From positions 4,650,001-4,714,000 of the forward strand of contig OZ223306.1 of assembly GCA_965140735.1 (NCBI GenBank): a stretch of 64,000 nt of DNA, written 5' to 3'. Of this stretch, positions 26,426-35,226 are shown in pieces. The DNA comes from Fusibacter_A sp965140735. Its GTDB lineage: Bacteria > Bacillota > Clostridia > Peptostreptococcales > Acidaminobacteraceae. A program made the position numbers and the translations under genes. Below the pieces are notes generated by a model. That model made no database searches, was not told where the DNA came from, and was given only the letters and a program-made list of their open reading frames with translations. How positions within the stretch are numbered: the first letter of the stretch is position 1; each line of letters begins with the position of its first letter.

Positions 26426-26872
26426 ATGAAGAGATATGAGAAAAATGAAAGTAATGTTGCTATGCGATTAAATTATCGTGTGGAAAAAGATGATTTTTCC
26501 AGAGCTGGAGAAGCCTCCAGTAAGATCAAAAAAGTTTTAAGACAACTTGGTATTGACGCAAACATTCTAAGACGACTCGCCATAGCCACTTATGAAGCAG
26601 AAATCAACCTTGTTATCCATTCAAACGGTGGTGGGATAGAGGTTTTTATAAAGCCAGACTGTGTAGAATTATATGTTGAAGATTGTGGACCAGGAATTGA
26701 AAATGTTGAACTTGCAATGACTCAAGGTTACTCCACTGCGGATACAACCGCAAGAGAAATGGGGTTCGGTGCAGGTATGGGACTCCCGAATATGGAAAAA
26801 GTCGCTGATGATTTTATCATTGAATCACAACTTGACGAAGGCACAAAGATAAAAATGGTGGTTTATTATTAA
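26426..26872 (+). CDS. RsbW-like GHKL ATP-binding protein
   Basis: 148 residues forming a compact HATPase domain of the anti-sigma-factor kinase type. The N-box is YEAEINLVIHSNGG (about 61-74), with the DCGPGI G1 box and an MGFGAGMGLPN G2 box. No dimerisation/His domain is present, so it is not a classic histidine kinase. ATG 26426 is preceded by AAGGTGAT, 10 bases after the DRTGG gene. It could phosphorylate a serine on a partner or act as a nucleotide switch; the partner is not evident in this operon. Confidence 0.85.
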   Translation: MKRYEKNESNVAMRLNYRVEKDDFSRAGEASSKIKKVLRQLGIDANILRRLAIATYEAEINLVIHSNGGGIEVFIKPDCVELYVEDCGPGIENVELAMTQGYSTADTTAREMGFGAGMGLPNMEKVADDFIIESQLDEGTKIKMVVYY

Positions 26873-26895
26873 CGAAGAATTAGATGGAGGCATAA

Positions 26896-28137
26896 ATGAG
26901 AAAGTACTGGCATTCAGTTATTCTCGAAAAGGATTATTGCACCGGCTGTACTCATTGTCTTGATCGCTGTCCAACACAGGCGATCCGTGTTGTTGATGGC
27001 AAAGCGAAAATAATAGAGTCAAGATGTATAGACTGTGGAGAGTGTTTAAGGGTATGTCCTTATCATGCTAAAGGTGCAGAAGTCAGCAGCATAGATGCTC
27101 TAAAACAATATAAGTACACGGTTGCATTACCAGCCATATCATTTTACGGTCAATTCCCAAATGAATATGATATGAATACCATTTTTAATGGTCTATTACA
27201 GCTGGGATTTGATGAGGTTTATGACGTCGCCCATGCTGCAGAGCTCTTATCTGTGTATGAAAATAAAATGCTTGATAAAGCACAGCTTAATAAGCCCTTA
27301 ATTTCAACGTATTGTCCAGTAATCACACGCTTAATTCAAATAAGATTTCCAGCATTAATTGATAATATTATAAAATTAGAATCCCCTATGGAAATAGCGG
27401 CGAGAATTGTTAAAAATAGATTGATCAACGAAGGTTATAAATTTGAAGAAGTTGGCGTGTTTTATATAACGCCTTGTCCGGCTAAAATCACAAGTATAAA
27501 GAATCCCATTGGACTGGAGCGTTCTTATATTGACGAAGCTATCTCCACCGAAGAAATCTATTATAAGCTCATGAAGATCATTGATAAAATTGAGGGCGAT
27601 GTGCCTATTCAGTGTGCTGCAGGTAAAGGGATTGGCTGGGCTCGTGTCGGTGGTCAGAGTTACGCTATGGAAATTGAAGATTATATTGCCGTAGATGGGA
27701 TTGAGGAAGTGATTAAAGTACTCGAATCCATGGAACTTGGCAAATTAAATTCACTGGATTTCTTTGAAGGCTATGCCTGTGTAAATGGCTGTGTGGGGGG
27801 CCCATTAAATGTAGAAAATACTTTTATTGGAAAAAATAGAATTCGAAAACTCACCAAGGCCTATGGCATGGAACAGCCTATTAAAATTGATATCGATCTC
27901 ATACCTGAAAATTTTGAGTGGGATTTACCAATAGAACCAATGCCGATTTTCAAGCTTGATAATGATTTTCGAAAAGCGCTTGAAAAGATGGCTGAAATAG
28001 AAGAAATCACACAAACTTTACCGGGTATAAATTGCGGCGCATGCGGTGCTCCAAGTTGTAGAGTGCTGGCTGAAGATATTGTCAATGGCACAGCATCGAT
28101 TGAATCCTGTATTGTTTTATATAAGCAAAAAAAATGA
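26896..28137 (+). CDS. Divergent FeFe-hydrogenase-like iron-sulfur protein (putative sensor)
   Basis: 413 residues. Two N-terminal [4Fe-4S] motifs (CTGCTHCLDRCP, CIDCGECLRVCP) precede an H-cluster-type domain, then a C-terminal [4Fe-4S] domain (GINCGACGAPSCRVLAEDI) of the Fe-S/RnfB-like type. H-cluster motifs are altered: L1 STYCPVI instead of TSCCPGW, L2 TPCPAKI instead of MPCTSKK, L3 GYACVNGCVGGP instead of MACPGGCVNGGG. The L2 and L3 cysteines and the L2 lysine remain, but both H-cluster methionines (L2, L3) are replaced by Thr and Tyr. Such changes are seen in sensory hydrogenases. With DRTGG, GHKL and PHP neighbours it is better explained as a redox/H2 sensor than as a high-turnover enzyme. 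Confidence 0.85.
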   Translation: MRKYWHSVILEKDYCTGCTHCLDRCPTQAIRVVDGKAKIIESRCIDCGECLRVCPYHAKGAEVSSIDALKQYKYTVALPAISFYGQFPNEYDMNTIFNGLLQLGFDEVYDVAHAAELLSVYENKMLDKAQLNKPLISTYCPVITRLIQIRFPALIDNIIKLESPMEIAARIVKNRLINEGYKFEEVGVFYITPCPAKITSIKNPIGLERSYIDEAISTEEIYYKLMKIIDKIEGDVPIQCAAGKGIGWARVGGQSYAMEIEDYIAVDGIEEVIKVLESMELGKLNSLDFFEGYACVNGCVGGPLNVENTFIGKNRIRKLTKAYGMEQPIKIDIDLIPENFEWDLPIEPMPIFKLDNDFRKALEKMAEIEEITQTLPGINCGACGAPSCRVLAEDIVNGTASIESCIVLYKQKK

Positions 28138-28160
28138 CATGAATGAAGAGGTATAGTGAT

Positions 28161-28493
28161 ATGAAAGTTTGTGAATTAATAGATAAGTATTCTTTTAAAT
28201 TATTGTCTACAGGTGATTTGGAAAGAAGCATTTCAAGTGTTTATTCTTGTGATTTATTGAGTTGGGTTATGGCTAAAGGTAAAAATGATACAGCTTGGAT
28301 TACAGTTCAAACACATGGTAATATATTGGCAGTAGCATCTCTTTTAGATTTTTCATGCGTGATTATTCCTGAGGGGATTAAGGTAGAATCGGAAATCATT
28401 GATAAAGCAAATGAGCAAGAAATCACAATATTATCAACAGATTTGGAAACCTTTGAAATTTTTAAAATTATGTATGAAGCTGGCATAAAATAA
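28161..28493 (+). CDS. DRTGG domain protein (second copy)
   Basis: 110 residues, a paralogue of the protein at 26068 (KNDTAWITVQTHGNILAVA, then CVIIPEGIKVESEIIDKA). ATG 28161 lies nine bases after AGAGG; an earlier ATG at 28143 has no ribosome binding site. Its TAA overlaps the start of the PHP gene. Role unknown; the pair of DRTGG proteins around the hydrogenase-like protein suggests a ligand-sensing pair. Confidence 0.8.
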   Translation: MKVCELIDKYSFKLLSTGDLERSISSVYSCDLLSWVMAKGKNDTAWITVQTHGNILAVASLLDFSCVIIPEGIKVESEIIDKANEQEITILSTDLETFEIFKIMYEAGIK

Positions 28494-29194
28494 TGAAAAT
28501 CTATTATGATCTCCACATTCACTCATGTTTATCACCTTGTGGTGATGATGATATGACCCCTAATAATATTGTCAATATGGCTCTTATAAAAGGGCTTGAT
28601 GTGATTGCCATTACAGACCATAATACTGGTAAAAATGCCAAGGTAATTTGTGAGCTCGGGCGTGATCAAGGGTTACTTGTAATTCCCGGGATGGAAGTTC
28701 AAACGAAAGAAGAAGTACATGTACTTTGTTATTTTGAAAGCATAGTAGATCTTGAAGCCTTTGACAGTGCCCTAGACAGTTTTAGAATTCAGGTGCCCAA
28801 TAGGCCAGACCATTTTGGCAGGCAGCAGATTATGAATCGTGAAGATCAGTGTGTGGGCGAGTATCCGTTTGCACTTATTATATCTATTGAAATTAGCATT
28901 GAGCACTTGGTTAAACTCTGTAGAGCACACGCTGGGGTTTGCGTACCTGCTCATGTCAATAAAAGTTCAAACAGCATCTTTGCTAACTTGGGGTTTATGC
29001 CTCAAGACTTAGAGGTTAAAACAATAGAAATTCATAAGAAAAGTCCTTTAAATGAGACATTGGTTAAAGGTTATCAAAAAATCTATAATTCAGATGCGCA
29101 CTATTTAGAGCATATTTCTGAAAGAGAGAATGTATTAGATCTCAGAGAAAACACAATTTCTAATATATTGAATTATTTAAGTGGAGAGGAATAG
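28493..29194 (+). CDS. PHP domain phosphoesterase-like protein
   Basis: 233 residues. The N-terminal PHP motif is YDLHIHSCLSPCGDDDMTP (4-22) with ITDHN near 41-45 and later His/Asp ligands (HVNKSS, NSDAHYL). A trinuclear metal site for phosphoester hydrolysis is likely. The start overlaps the upstream stop by one base (TAATG). In this operon it could remove a phosphate placed by one of the GHKL proteins or hydrolyse a small phosphorylated signal. Confidence 0.85.
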   Translation: MKIYYDLHIHSCLSPCGDDDMTPNNIVNMALIKGLDVIAITDHNTGKNAKVICELGRDQGLLVIPGMEVQTKEEVHVLCYFESIVDLEAFDSALDSFRIQVPNRPDHFGRQQIMNREDQCVGEYPFALIISIEISIEHLVKLCRAHAGVCVPAHVNKSSNSIFANLGFMPQDLEVKTIEIHKKSPLNETLVKGYQKIYNSDAHYLEHISERENVLDLRENTISNILNYLSGEE

Positions 29195-29195
29195 C

Positions 29196-29750
29196 ATGAG
29201 AGAATTATCGCTACATATATTGGATATTGCTCAAAATTCTATAAAAGCTGAATCTGAGGTATTAAGAATTGTTGTGATTGAAGATTTAGAGCAAGATAAA
29301 CTGATTATTAAAATTAAAGATGATGGTACTGGAATGGATTCCGAGACGGTTGCAAAAGTAGTCGATCCATTTTATACGACTCGAACGACACGTAAAGTGG
29401 GGCTAGGTATTCCGCTTTTTAAAAGTTGTGCGGAGACATGTGATGGTTATTTTGAAATTAAATCACAATTGGGTGCTGGAACTGAAATTATCGCAGAATT
29501 TAGATACAGCCATATTGATAGGGTGCCTCTAGGCAATATGCCAGAAACAATTGTGACGATTATAAATGCGTGTGATCAAATGGACCTCATTTATACGCAC
29601 ACGATTAATCATAAGACGTTTACACTCAATACGAAAGAGATTAAAAAATTGCTTGATGGCGTTCCAATTAGCAACATAGATGTGGTTGCATGGTTAAGAG
29701 CGTATATTAGCGAGGGACTAAATGAACTCACCAGTACAAGTGTCAGTTAG
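29196..29750 (+). CDS. GHKL ATPase, histidine-kinase-like without sensor domain
   Basis: 184 residues. The N-box ILDIAQNSIKAES is close to the N-terminus, followed by KDDGTGM (G1), DPFYTTRTTRKVGLGIPLF (F and G2 boxes), then about 75 residues without a recognised domain. It lacks a DHp phosphoacceptor histidine region. ATG 29196 is preceded by GGAGAGG. Typical of HATPase proteins in clostridial hydrogenase regulatory operons. Confidence 0.85.
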   Translation: MRELSLHILDIAQNSIKAESEVLRIVVIEDLEQDKLIIKIKDDGTGMDSETVAKVVDPFYTTRTTRKVGLGIPLFKSCAETCDGYFEIKSQLGAGTEIIAEFRYSHIDRVPLGNMPETIVTIINACDQMDLIYTHTINHKTFTLNTKEIKKLLDGVPISNIDVVAWLRAYISEGLNELTSTSVS

Positions 29751-29781
29751 TTCAGGTTTATGAAGCGGAAAGAGGCATTTA

Positions 29782-29952
29782 ATGGATTTTAGAAAACTGG
29801 GTATAAAAATACTACTTATATCGATTTTAGGATCAGTATTGTTAGGCCAACTTCATATTAGGGGGAATCTAGTAATTGCATTAACCGTTTTTGGTATTGG
29901 GTCTGGACTTGTCTTGATTTTTTTAGGAGATCTTTCAAAATTTGAAAAATAA
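29782..29952 (+). CDS. Small two-helix membrane protein, 56 aa
   Basis: Reads MDFRKLGIKILLISILGSVL at the start, a short loop (QLHIRGN), a second hydrophobic helix (VIALTVFGIGSGLVLIFL), and a charged end. AGAGG lies eight bases upstream of ATG 29782. It is 31 bases after the GHKL gene and probably the last gene of the signalling operon, offering a possible membrane anchor. No family recognised. Confidence 0.65.
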   Translation: MDFRKLGIKILLISILGSVLLGQLHIRGNLVIALTVFGIGSGLVLIFLGDLSKFEK

Positions 29953-30145
29953 GTAAAAAAATGAGACGTTTGTGGACAAAATTTGAAAAAATATTGTCAA
30001 TTAACGTTTTTTTTTGACTAAAAGATGTTAAATTATTGTTAATTTGAAAAAAAAGATATCTTTTCAAGTCATTTTGATATAAACTATATAAGTTATGTGC
30101 GTAAATATGAAGGAAGAGCCTTCAAGAATGAAACGGAGAGTAAGT

Positions 30146-31978
30146 ATGTCAAGTGTAAAAGGCATTATCAATATTGCCGTGATTGCCCATGTTGATGCAG
30201 GGAAATCAACTTTAGTAGATGCATTTTTAGGACAAAATGGTGTTTTTAGAAATAATGAAGTCGTTCCAGATTGTGTTATGGACAGTAATGATTTAGAGAG
30301 AGAGCGTGGGATCACGATTTATTCTAAAAACTGTTCAATAATGTATAAGGATTATAAAATAAATATAGTGGACACACCAGGCCATGCCGATTTTTCATCT
30401 GAAGTAGAGCGGATTATGAAGACGGTAGATACAGTGATTCTTTTAGTAGATTCAAGTGAAGGGCCAATGCCTCAAACGAGATTTGTCCTTAAAAAATCAC
30501 TGGAAAGAGGACTGAAACCAATTCTATTTATTAATAAAATAGATAAAAAAGATCAACGCGCTGAGGAAGTTGTAAACTTAGCATTTGATTTATTTGTGGA
30601 ACTTGATGCAACTGATGAACAACTTGAGTTCCCAATTATATACGGTGTTGCAAAGCAAGGAATCGCCAAAAGAGAAATGGAAGATGACAGCGATAGCTTA
30701 GCACCTTTGTTTGAAACAATTTTGGAACATGTTGAGCCTTATGCTGAGAGTCCAGATGCACCCCTTAGAATGCAAGTTTCATCTCTAGATTACGATGAGT
30801 ATGTAGGGAGACTTGGTATTGGTAGAATCGTACAAGGGACGATTAAACAAGGCGATACAATTGCAATTTCTAGAAGAGATGGTACAACGACTAGAGGTAA
30901 AATTGGGAAGCTTTATGTATATGAAGGTCTAGCAAGAGTTGAAGTCAAAGAAGCTTATGCTGGTGATATGGTTGTACTTTCAGGGATTGATGATATCTCT
31001 ATTGGTGAGACAATTTGTCATCCCGATCATGTGAATCCGATGCCGATGATTGAGATCGAAGAACCGACGCTTGCGATGAATTTCTTAATCAACGATTCAC
31101 CTTTCTGTGGTAAAAGCGGTAAATTCGTTACCAATAGACATTTAAGAAACAGATTAGATAAAGAGTTAGAAGTTAACGTTGGCTTACGTGTAGACGAGCT
31201 TGACAGTGTTCAAGACGGCTTTAAAGTTTCAGGTAGAGGAGAACTTCATCTTTCTATCTTACTTGAGAATATGAGACGTGAGGGCTATGAAGTTGCTGTA
31301 TCAAAACCTCAAGTACTCATGAGAACAATTGAAGGCGTTTTATGTGAGCCTGTAGAGAAAGTAATTGCAATTGCACCAGATGAATATTCTGGCGCTATAA
31401 TTTCTCAACTCAACCTTAGAAAAGGTCAAATGGAGATGATGTCTTCAGATGATGGATACACTAAAATAGAATATTTAGTGCCAACAAGGGGGCTTCTTGG
31501 TTACAGAAGTGAATTTGTCAATATCACAAGAGGCGAAGGTATCTTATTGAGATCTTTCTATGAATTCCAACCGCATAAAGGTGAAATTCCTAAGAGAAAC
31601 AATGGTGTTCTGATCTCTCAACAAGGTGGTACTGCCATGGCTTATTCTCTCTTCAACTTGTCTGAAAGAGCAACAATGTTAATTGATGCAGGTACAGATG
31701 TTTATGAAGGTATGGTCATCGGTATCAACTCAAGAAAAGATGATATGACGGTTAATCCAACTAAGAACAAGAAATTAACCAATACAAGAGCTTCAGGATC
31801 TGATGATGCGATTAAACTTTTGCCACCTAAAATCTTTAGCATGGAAGAAGCTTTAACGTTTATTGAAGACGATGAACTTTTGGAAATTACACCAGATTCA
31901 CTTAGAATTAGAAAAAGATATCTAAATGAAACTGAGCGAATCAGAGCACGAAATAAAGTAAATAAAGAAACAGTTTAA
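30146..31978 (+). CDS. typA: Ribosome-associated GTPase TypA/BipA
   Basis: 610 residues from ATG 30146 (MSSVKGIINIAVIAHVDAGKS), preceded by ACGGAGAG; upstream in-frame starts add an unlikely charged tail. G1 is AHVDAGKST, the switch region RERGITI, G3 DTPGHADF, G4 NKID, followed by EF-G-like domains II, III and V and the BipA-specific C-terminal domain. Translation/ribosome-assembly GTPase, cytoplasmic. Single gene, ending at a strong terminator. Confidence 0.96.
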   Translation: MSSVKGIINIAVIAHVDAGKSTLVDAFLGQNGVFRNNEVVPDCVMDSNDLERERGITIYSKNCSIMYKDYKINIVDTPGHADFSSEVERIMKTVDTVILLVDSSEGPMPQTRFVLKKSLERGLKPILFINKIDKKDQRAEEVVNLAFDLFVELDATDEQLEFPIIYGVAKQGIAKREMEDDSDSLAPLFETILEHVEPYAESPDAPLRMQVSSLDYDEYVGRLGIGRIVQGTIKQGDTIAISRRDGTTTRGKIGKLYVYEGLARVEVKEAYAGDMVVLSGIDDISIGETICHPDHVNPMPMIEIEEPTLAMNFLINDSPFCGKSGKFVTNRHLRNRLDKELEVNVGLRVDELDSVQDGFKVSGRGELHLSILLENMRREGYEVAVSKPQVLMRTIEGVLCEPVEKVIAIAPDEYSGAIISQLNLRKGQMEMMSSDDGYTKIEYLVPTRGLLGYRSEFVNITRGEGILLRSFYEFQPHKGEIPKRNNGVLISQQGGTAMAYSLFNLSERATMLIDAGTDVYEGMVIGINSRKDDMTVNPTKNKKLTNTRASGSDDAIKLLPPKIFSMEEALTFIEDDELLEITPDSLRIRKRYLNETERIRARNKVNKETV

Positions 31979-32016
31979 TGCATAGAAAATAAATAGAGCA
32001 AATGGCTCATAAAGAG

Positions 32017-32050
32017 AACTACCCATTGAATGTCAATGGGTAGTTTTTTT
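32017..32050 (+). terminator. Terminator after typA
   Basis: AACTACCCATTGA pairs with TCAATGGGTAGTT across three bases, followed by a T-run. Confidence 0.92.
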
Positions 32051-32057
32051 ACGTAAA

Positions 32058-32090
32058 ACAACAAGATTTGAGCCGAAAGCTGTGATGAGG
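32058..32090. repeat. 33-bp dispersed repeat, copy 2
   Basis: Identical to 25014-25046 and likewise placed a few bases after a terminator T-run. Sequence on both sides differs between copies. Confidence 0.9.
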
Positions 32091-32117
32091 ATGGAAGGCG
32101 TTTCGAACAAAAGAAGA

Positions 32118-32146
32118 TTGACAGATTATTACAAATGGATTAATAT
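32118..32146 (+). promoter_or_regulatory. Promoter of the TadE/G-like gene cluster
   Basis: TTGACA (32118-32123), 17-base spacer, TAATAT (32141-32146). The -35 box is perfect, the -10 box partial. Confidence 0.65.
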
Positions 32147-32186
32147 GTAAAAAGAGATACCAAATAATGTAAAAGGTAGGTGTGTT

Positions 32187-32549
32187 ATGTTCACGACTGA
32201 AATGGCCATCATTTTACCCCTGATATTAATCTTACTGGTGAGTTTGCTGTTTTTCTTTATTTATATCGTTTATGACGATTTAATAGAAATCAGTGCAAAT
32301 ACGCTATTGTTTCAAAAGCTTTATGGCGCTTCTATCAACAATAGTGCGATTCCGCCATCGGATGACTTGGTAATTGAGAAACGAGCGGATAAGCGTCAAT
32401 TTAGTTTGCCACAGACCTATGAGGTCGATGTATCTGATCAGTATCCAGATCAGATTAAAAAAGTACCCACATATGGCAGGCATAATCCACGCATTATGCT
32501 CTTATTAGAGTACGGAATTAAAAGAGTTATCAATATAGATGAGAACTGA
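32187..32549 (+). CDS. TadE-like pseudopilin-type membrane protein
   Basis: 120 residues. The N-terminus TEMAIILPLILILLVSLL is a prepilin/TadE-type hydrophobic stretch with a Glu at the front and almost no preceding leader. A soluble domain of about 85 residues follows. Its 3' end overlaps the next gene. Likely anchored in the cytoplasmic membrane with the rest outside. The usual Tad machinery genes (ATPase TadA, TadB/C, prepilin peptidase) are not nearby, so the export route is unknown. Confidence 0.65.
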   Translation: MFTTEMAIILPLILILLVSLLFFFIYIVYDDLIEISANTLLFQKLYGASINNSAIPPSDDLVIEKRADKRQFSLPQTYEVDVSDQYPDQIKKVPTYGRHNPRIMLLLEYGIKRVINIDEN

Positions 32550-34557
32550 GGTGCAAATTGTGACAAAAGAGGAAAAAAAGAATCAAGAGGGCAATATTAC
32601 TTTGTTCTTGGTCATAGTGATCCCAGTATTGCTCATCAGTATATTTTTGGTTTATGACAGGATAAATGTTAAAGCGAATGAAAGCAAGGCTCTTAAAATC
32701 GCAGTTGCTTGTAGTGAAGTAAGGCTCTCTAGATATAATGAGTTTCTCTTCAAACGTTATGGAATCTTGGCATATTTAGAAGATGATTCTCTTAATGAAA
32801 TGATTGGCGAATACTATAAAAATAATCATCTACAAGCCAAAGATGCTTCTAATATGACAATAGAAGTATCTGGTATGGGCCTTGATGATCCACTTAATTA
32901 CTTAAGTGCTATTAGAGCTGCAGCACCATATGTAATTTCAGACACTATTATCGATGAAGTGATGCATTTTTTAGAACAAAATGAAAATGTGCTGAAAGCT
33001 CAATCGTTTATAAATGATAAGATCGAGCGTTATAATACACTTTCCAAAAAATTTGAAAGATCTGAAGTTCATAGGGCATTAGATGAGGTGATTCAATTTA
33101 AAGATAGTCTAGAACTAGATCGTGCACTGACCACCTATAGAAATTACATTGACTATGGCACAGAGTCTTTTTACTCAGCATGTGAAAATAATCGGAGAAT
33201 GGATCAAGAAGTTAAAATGGAATCGACCGATGTCCAGAAGTATTATGATAGCGTGTGGGATGAGAGTCAAGTGAGTCATTTAATGAATGAATATAGGGAC
33301 CAAACCAACCAATTGTATACATGTTATATTAAGCTTTTAAGAGAAAAAAATAGTCTTGAACTGGCTGAGATGCGTATTGAGAATATGGACTACCAAATAA
33401 ATTCCTATCAAGAAAGTCTCTGGCGTCTTTATCGTATGGACCCTCCACCAATGGCTGCCATACAAACTTTTCAAAATCAGATACAGATGAAACAACTTGA
33501 GAGAGAAGCGTTTGTAATGGATATGGAGAATATTAAAAGCAATATAAAAGGGACGACACAAGATATGCTTAAGTCGTTGAGCAAACAGGATTCCGGTTTG
33601 TTCGATAAGTTTAATAAATTAAAGGATAAATTGACTCAATTTGCATTTTCAAATTATGAAATTGAAGATAAAGCATTGTCGTTAAAACAAGATTATGAAT
33701 ATGCGGAAAACAGCGCTTATACACAGAATAGAAAATTTCAAGAAGCAATAAAAACGGTTTCTTTACCAGAAAAAATCATGATTAATGAGTATCTTATTAG
33801 CATTAGTAAAACCATTGTAGATCATGATGTACGCCATTTTGATCCTCTAAATACAAAAGAAACAGAACATGCAAAGATTCAAGGTGAAGTAGAATATTTA
33901 ATTGGACATAGTCAATCGGATATAGAAAATTTTAATGAGGTTAAGCGGGAGATTATTTTGACTAGGACAGGTTTGAACCTAGTGGGTATTGTCCTAAATG
34001 GTGAAAAAAGGACTCAGCTTTTAGAGCTGGTCTCTCCTATACCGTTTCCATGGAATGCAGCAACCTATGCGGTGGTTTTATCTGTTTGGTCTGGTGTAGA
34101 AGGCTATTATGATTGGACACAGCTCAGAGCAGGAGAAGGGGTTCATTTTATTAAGGCAGATGATGAATGGCTATTTGACCTTAAGACTTTAATGGACTCA
34201 GAAAATATTTTAGAAGATATTCCGCAATCAAAACCTAAAGATAAAGTAGAGTCCAATGCTTCAAATGATCCAAATGATCCAAATGATCCTGCAAATCACT
34301 TAGATGGAGCGCTTTATTATAGAGATTATCTGAGAATACTGATCAATGCTCAAGGGCTGGATAGAACAATTTTAAGGCATATGGAACTTGTGGAAGCCCA
34401 AATACAATCAGATAGTAAGGACGAGAATAAACTCGAAAACTTTAAAATCGGTCATCAAGTCAATATCACTGGTTATTTTCCATATATTTTTTATTCAGAG
34501 TTATCGGCGTTCTCCTTAAATTTCTCCAATGCATATGATATGCATTTTAAGCGTTAA
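32539..34557 (+). CDS. Large TadG-like/DUF5702-like membrane protein with coiled-coil region
   Basis: 672 residues. Near the N-terminus, NQEGNITLFLVIVIPVLLIS is a TadG-like signal-anchor helix. A long, mostly alpha-helical charged region (about residues 130-470) follows, then an Asn-Asp-Pro repeat (SNDPNDPNDP near 570-583) and a C-terminal domain ending FSNAYDMHFKR. It overlaps the TadE-like gene by 11 bases. The gene order small TadE-like, large TadG-like, second TadE-like resembles clostridial Tad-type accessory loci, but biochemical function is unknown. Confidence 0.65.
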   Translation: MRTEVQIVTKEEKKNQEGNITLFLVIVIPVLLISIFLVYDRINVKANESKALKIAVACSEVRLSRYNEFLFKRYGILAYLEDDSLNEMIGEYYKNNHLQAKDASNMTIEVSGMGLDDPLNYLSAIRAAAPYVISDTIIDEVMHFLEQNENVLKAQSFINDKIERYNTLSKKFERSEVHRALDEVIQFKDSLELDRALTTYRNYIDYGTESFYSACENNRRMDQEVKMESTDVQKYYDSVWDESQVSHLMNEYRDQTNQLYTCYIKLLREKNSLELAEMRIENMDYQINSYQESLWRLYRMDPPPMAAIQTFQNQIQMKQLEREAFVMDMENIKSNIKGTTQDMLKSLSKQDSGLFDKFNKLKDKLTQFAFSNYEIEDKALSLKQDYEYAENSAYTQNRKFQEAIKTVSLPEKIMINEYLISISKTIVDHDVRHFDPLNTKETEHAKIQGEVEYLIGHSQSDIENFNEVKREIILTRTGLNLVGIVLNGEKRTQLLELVSPIPFPWNAATYAVVLSVWSGVEGYYDWTQLRAGEGVHFIKADDEWLFDLKTLMDSENILEDIPQSKPKDKVESNASNDPNDPNDPANHLDGALYYRDYLRILINAQGLDRTILRHMELVEAQIQSDSKDENKLENFKIGHQVNITGYFPYIFYSELSAFSLNFSNAYDMHFKR

Positions 34558-34572
34558 GTAAAGAGAGGCACT

Positions 34573-35220
34573 ATGCTTAAAATTAAAAAAAACAAAAGAG
34601 CATCACAATTAAAGAAAAAATTAATCTCAAATAGCAGGGGATCAGTCACGATAGAAGCAACAATTACATTTACGATTTCACTTTTTCTACTTTTTTTATC
34701 AGTGGGAACAGTTTTTTCAATCTTGATTAATGAGCGTATGCATCAAATCGCTATGGAAGTAACTGGAGACCTGCAAGGCAATGTAATAACTTATTTTGAC
34801 ATGAAAGATAGCATTAAGAGGGAAGCCACTGAATATACATTAGAAGTAAGTGCATTGAATCATTTTAATGAAAAACTCACTGCGCAACATATGGATTCAT
34901 ATGTGAAAATAAGGGCTTTTGACAGTCATATCAAATCCAATATGGATGATACAGGTGTGTTTAAATTAGTGGTTTGTTATGAGTTTAACATTCCTACTGT
35001 TCTAAAATCTCAGGAATTGAGTTATCCTATTATTCGAACGGCTTATGGAGATGGTGTTGAATACGAAAGTAGAACAGTCTACATCACGAGAACTGGTGAA
35101 AAATATCATGAAGACTCCTGTATGCACCTGAGAAGAAGTAAAATTCCAATAGATATTAAAAATGCAAAGGCACGTGGCTTTGAACCTTGTAAAAATTGTC
35201 ATCCACAACGAAAGGAATGA
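34573..35220 (+). CDS. TadE-like protein with C-terminal Cys-rich metal-binding-like motif
   Basis: 215 residues. A short basic leader precedes a prepilin-like sequence, GSVTIEATITFTISLFLLFL (Glu six residues after the Gly), predicted to be membrane-embedded. The C-terminus has TGEKYHEDSCMHLRRSKIP and GFEPCKNCHP, a Cys-His pattern (H, C, H, C, C, H) like the Ada/thermonuclease-associated zinc-binding tail. AGAGG lies nine bases before the ATG. Third of three structurally similar genes. Confidence 0.7.
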   Translation: MLKIKKNKRASQLKKKLISNSRGSVTIEATITFTISLFLLFLSVGTVFSILINERMHQIAMEVTGDLQGNVITYFDMKDSIKREATEYTLEVSALNHFNEKLTAQHMDSYVKIRAFDSHIKSNMDDTGVFKLVVCYEFNIPTVLKSQELSYPIIRTAYGDGVEYESRTVYITRTGEKYHEDSCMHLRRSKIPIDIKNAKARGFEPCKNCHPQRKE

Positions 35221-35226
35221 GAGAAT

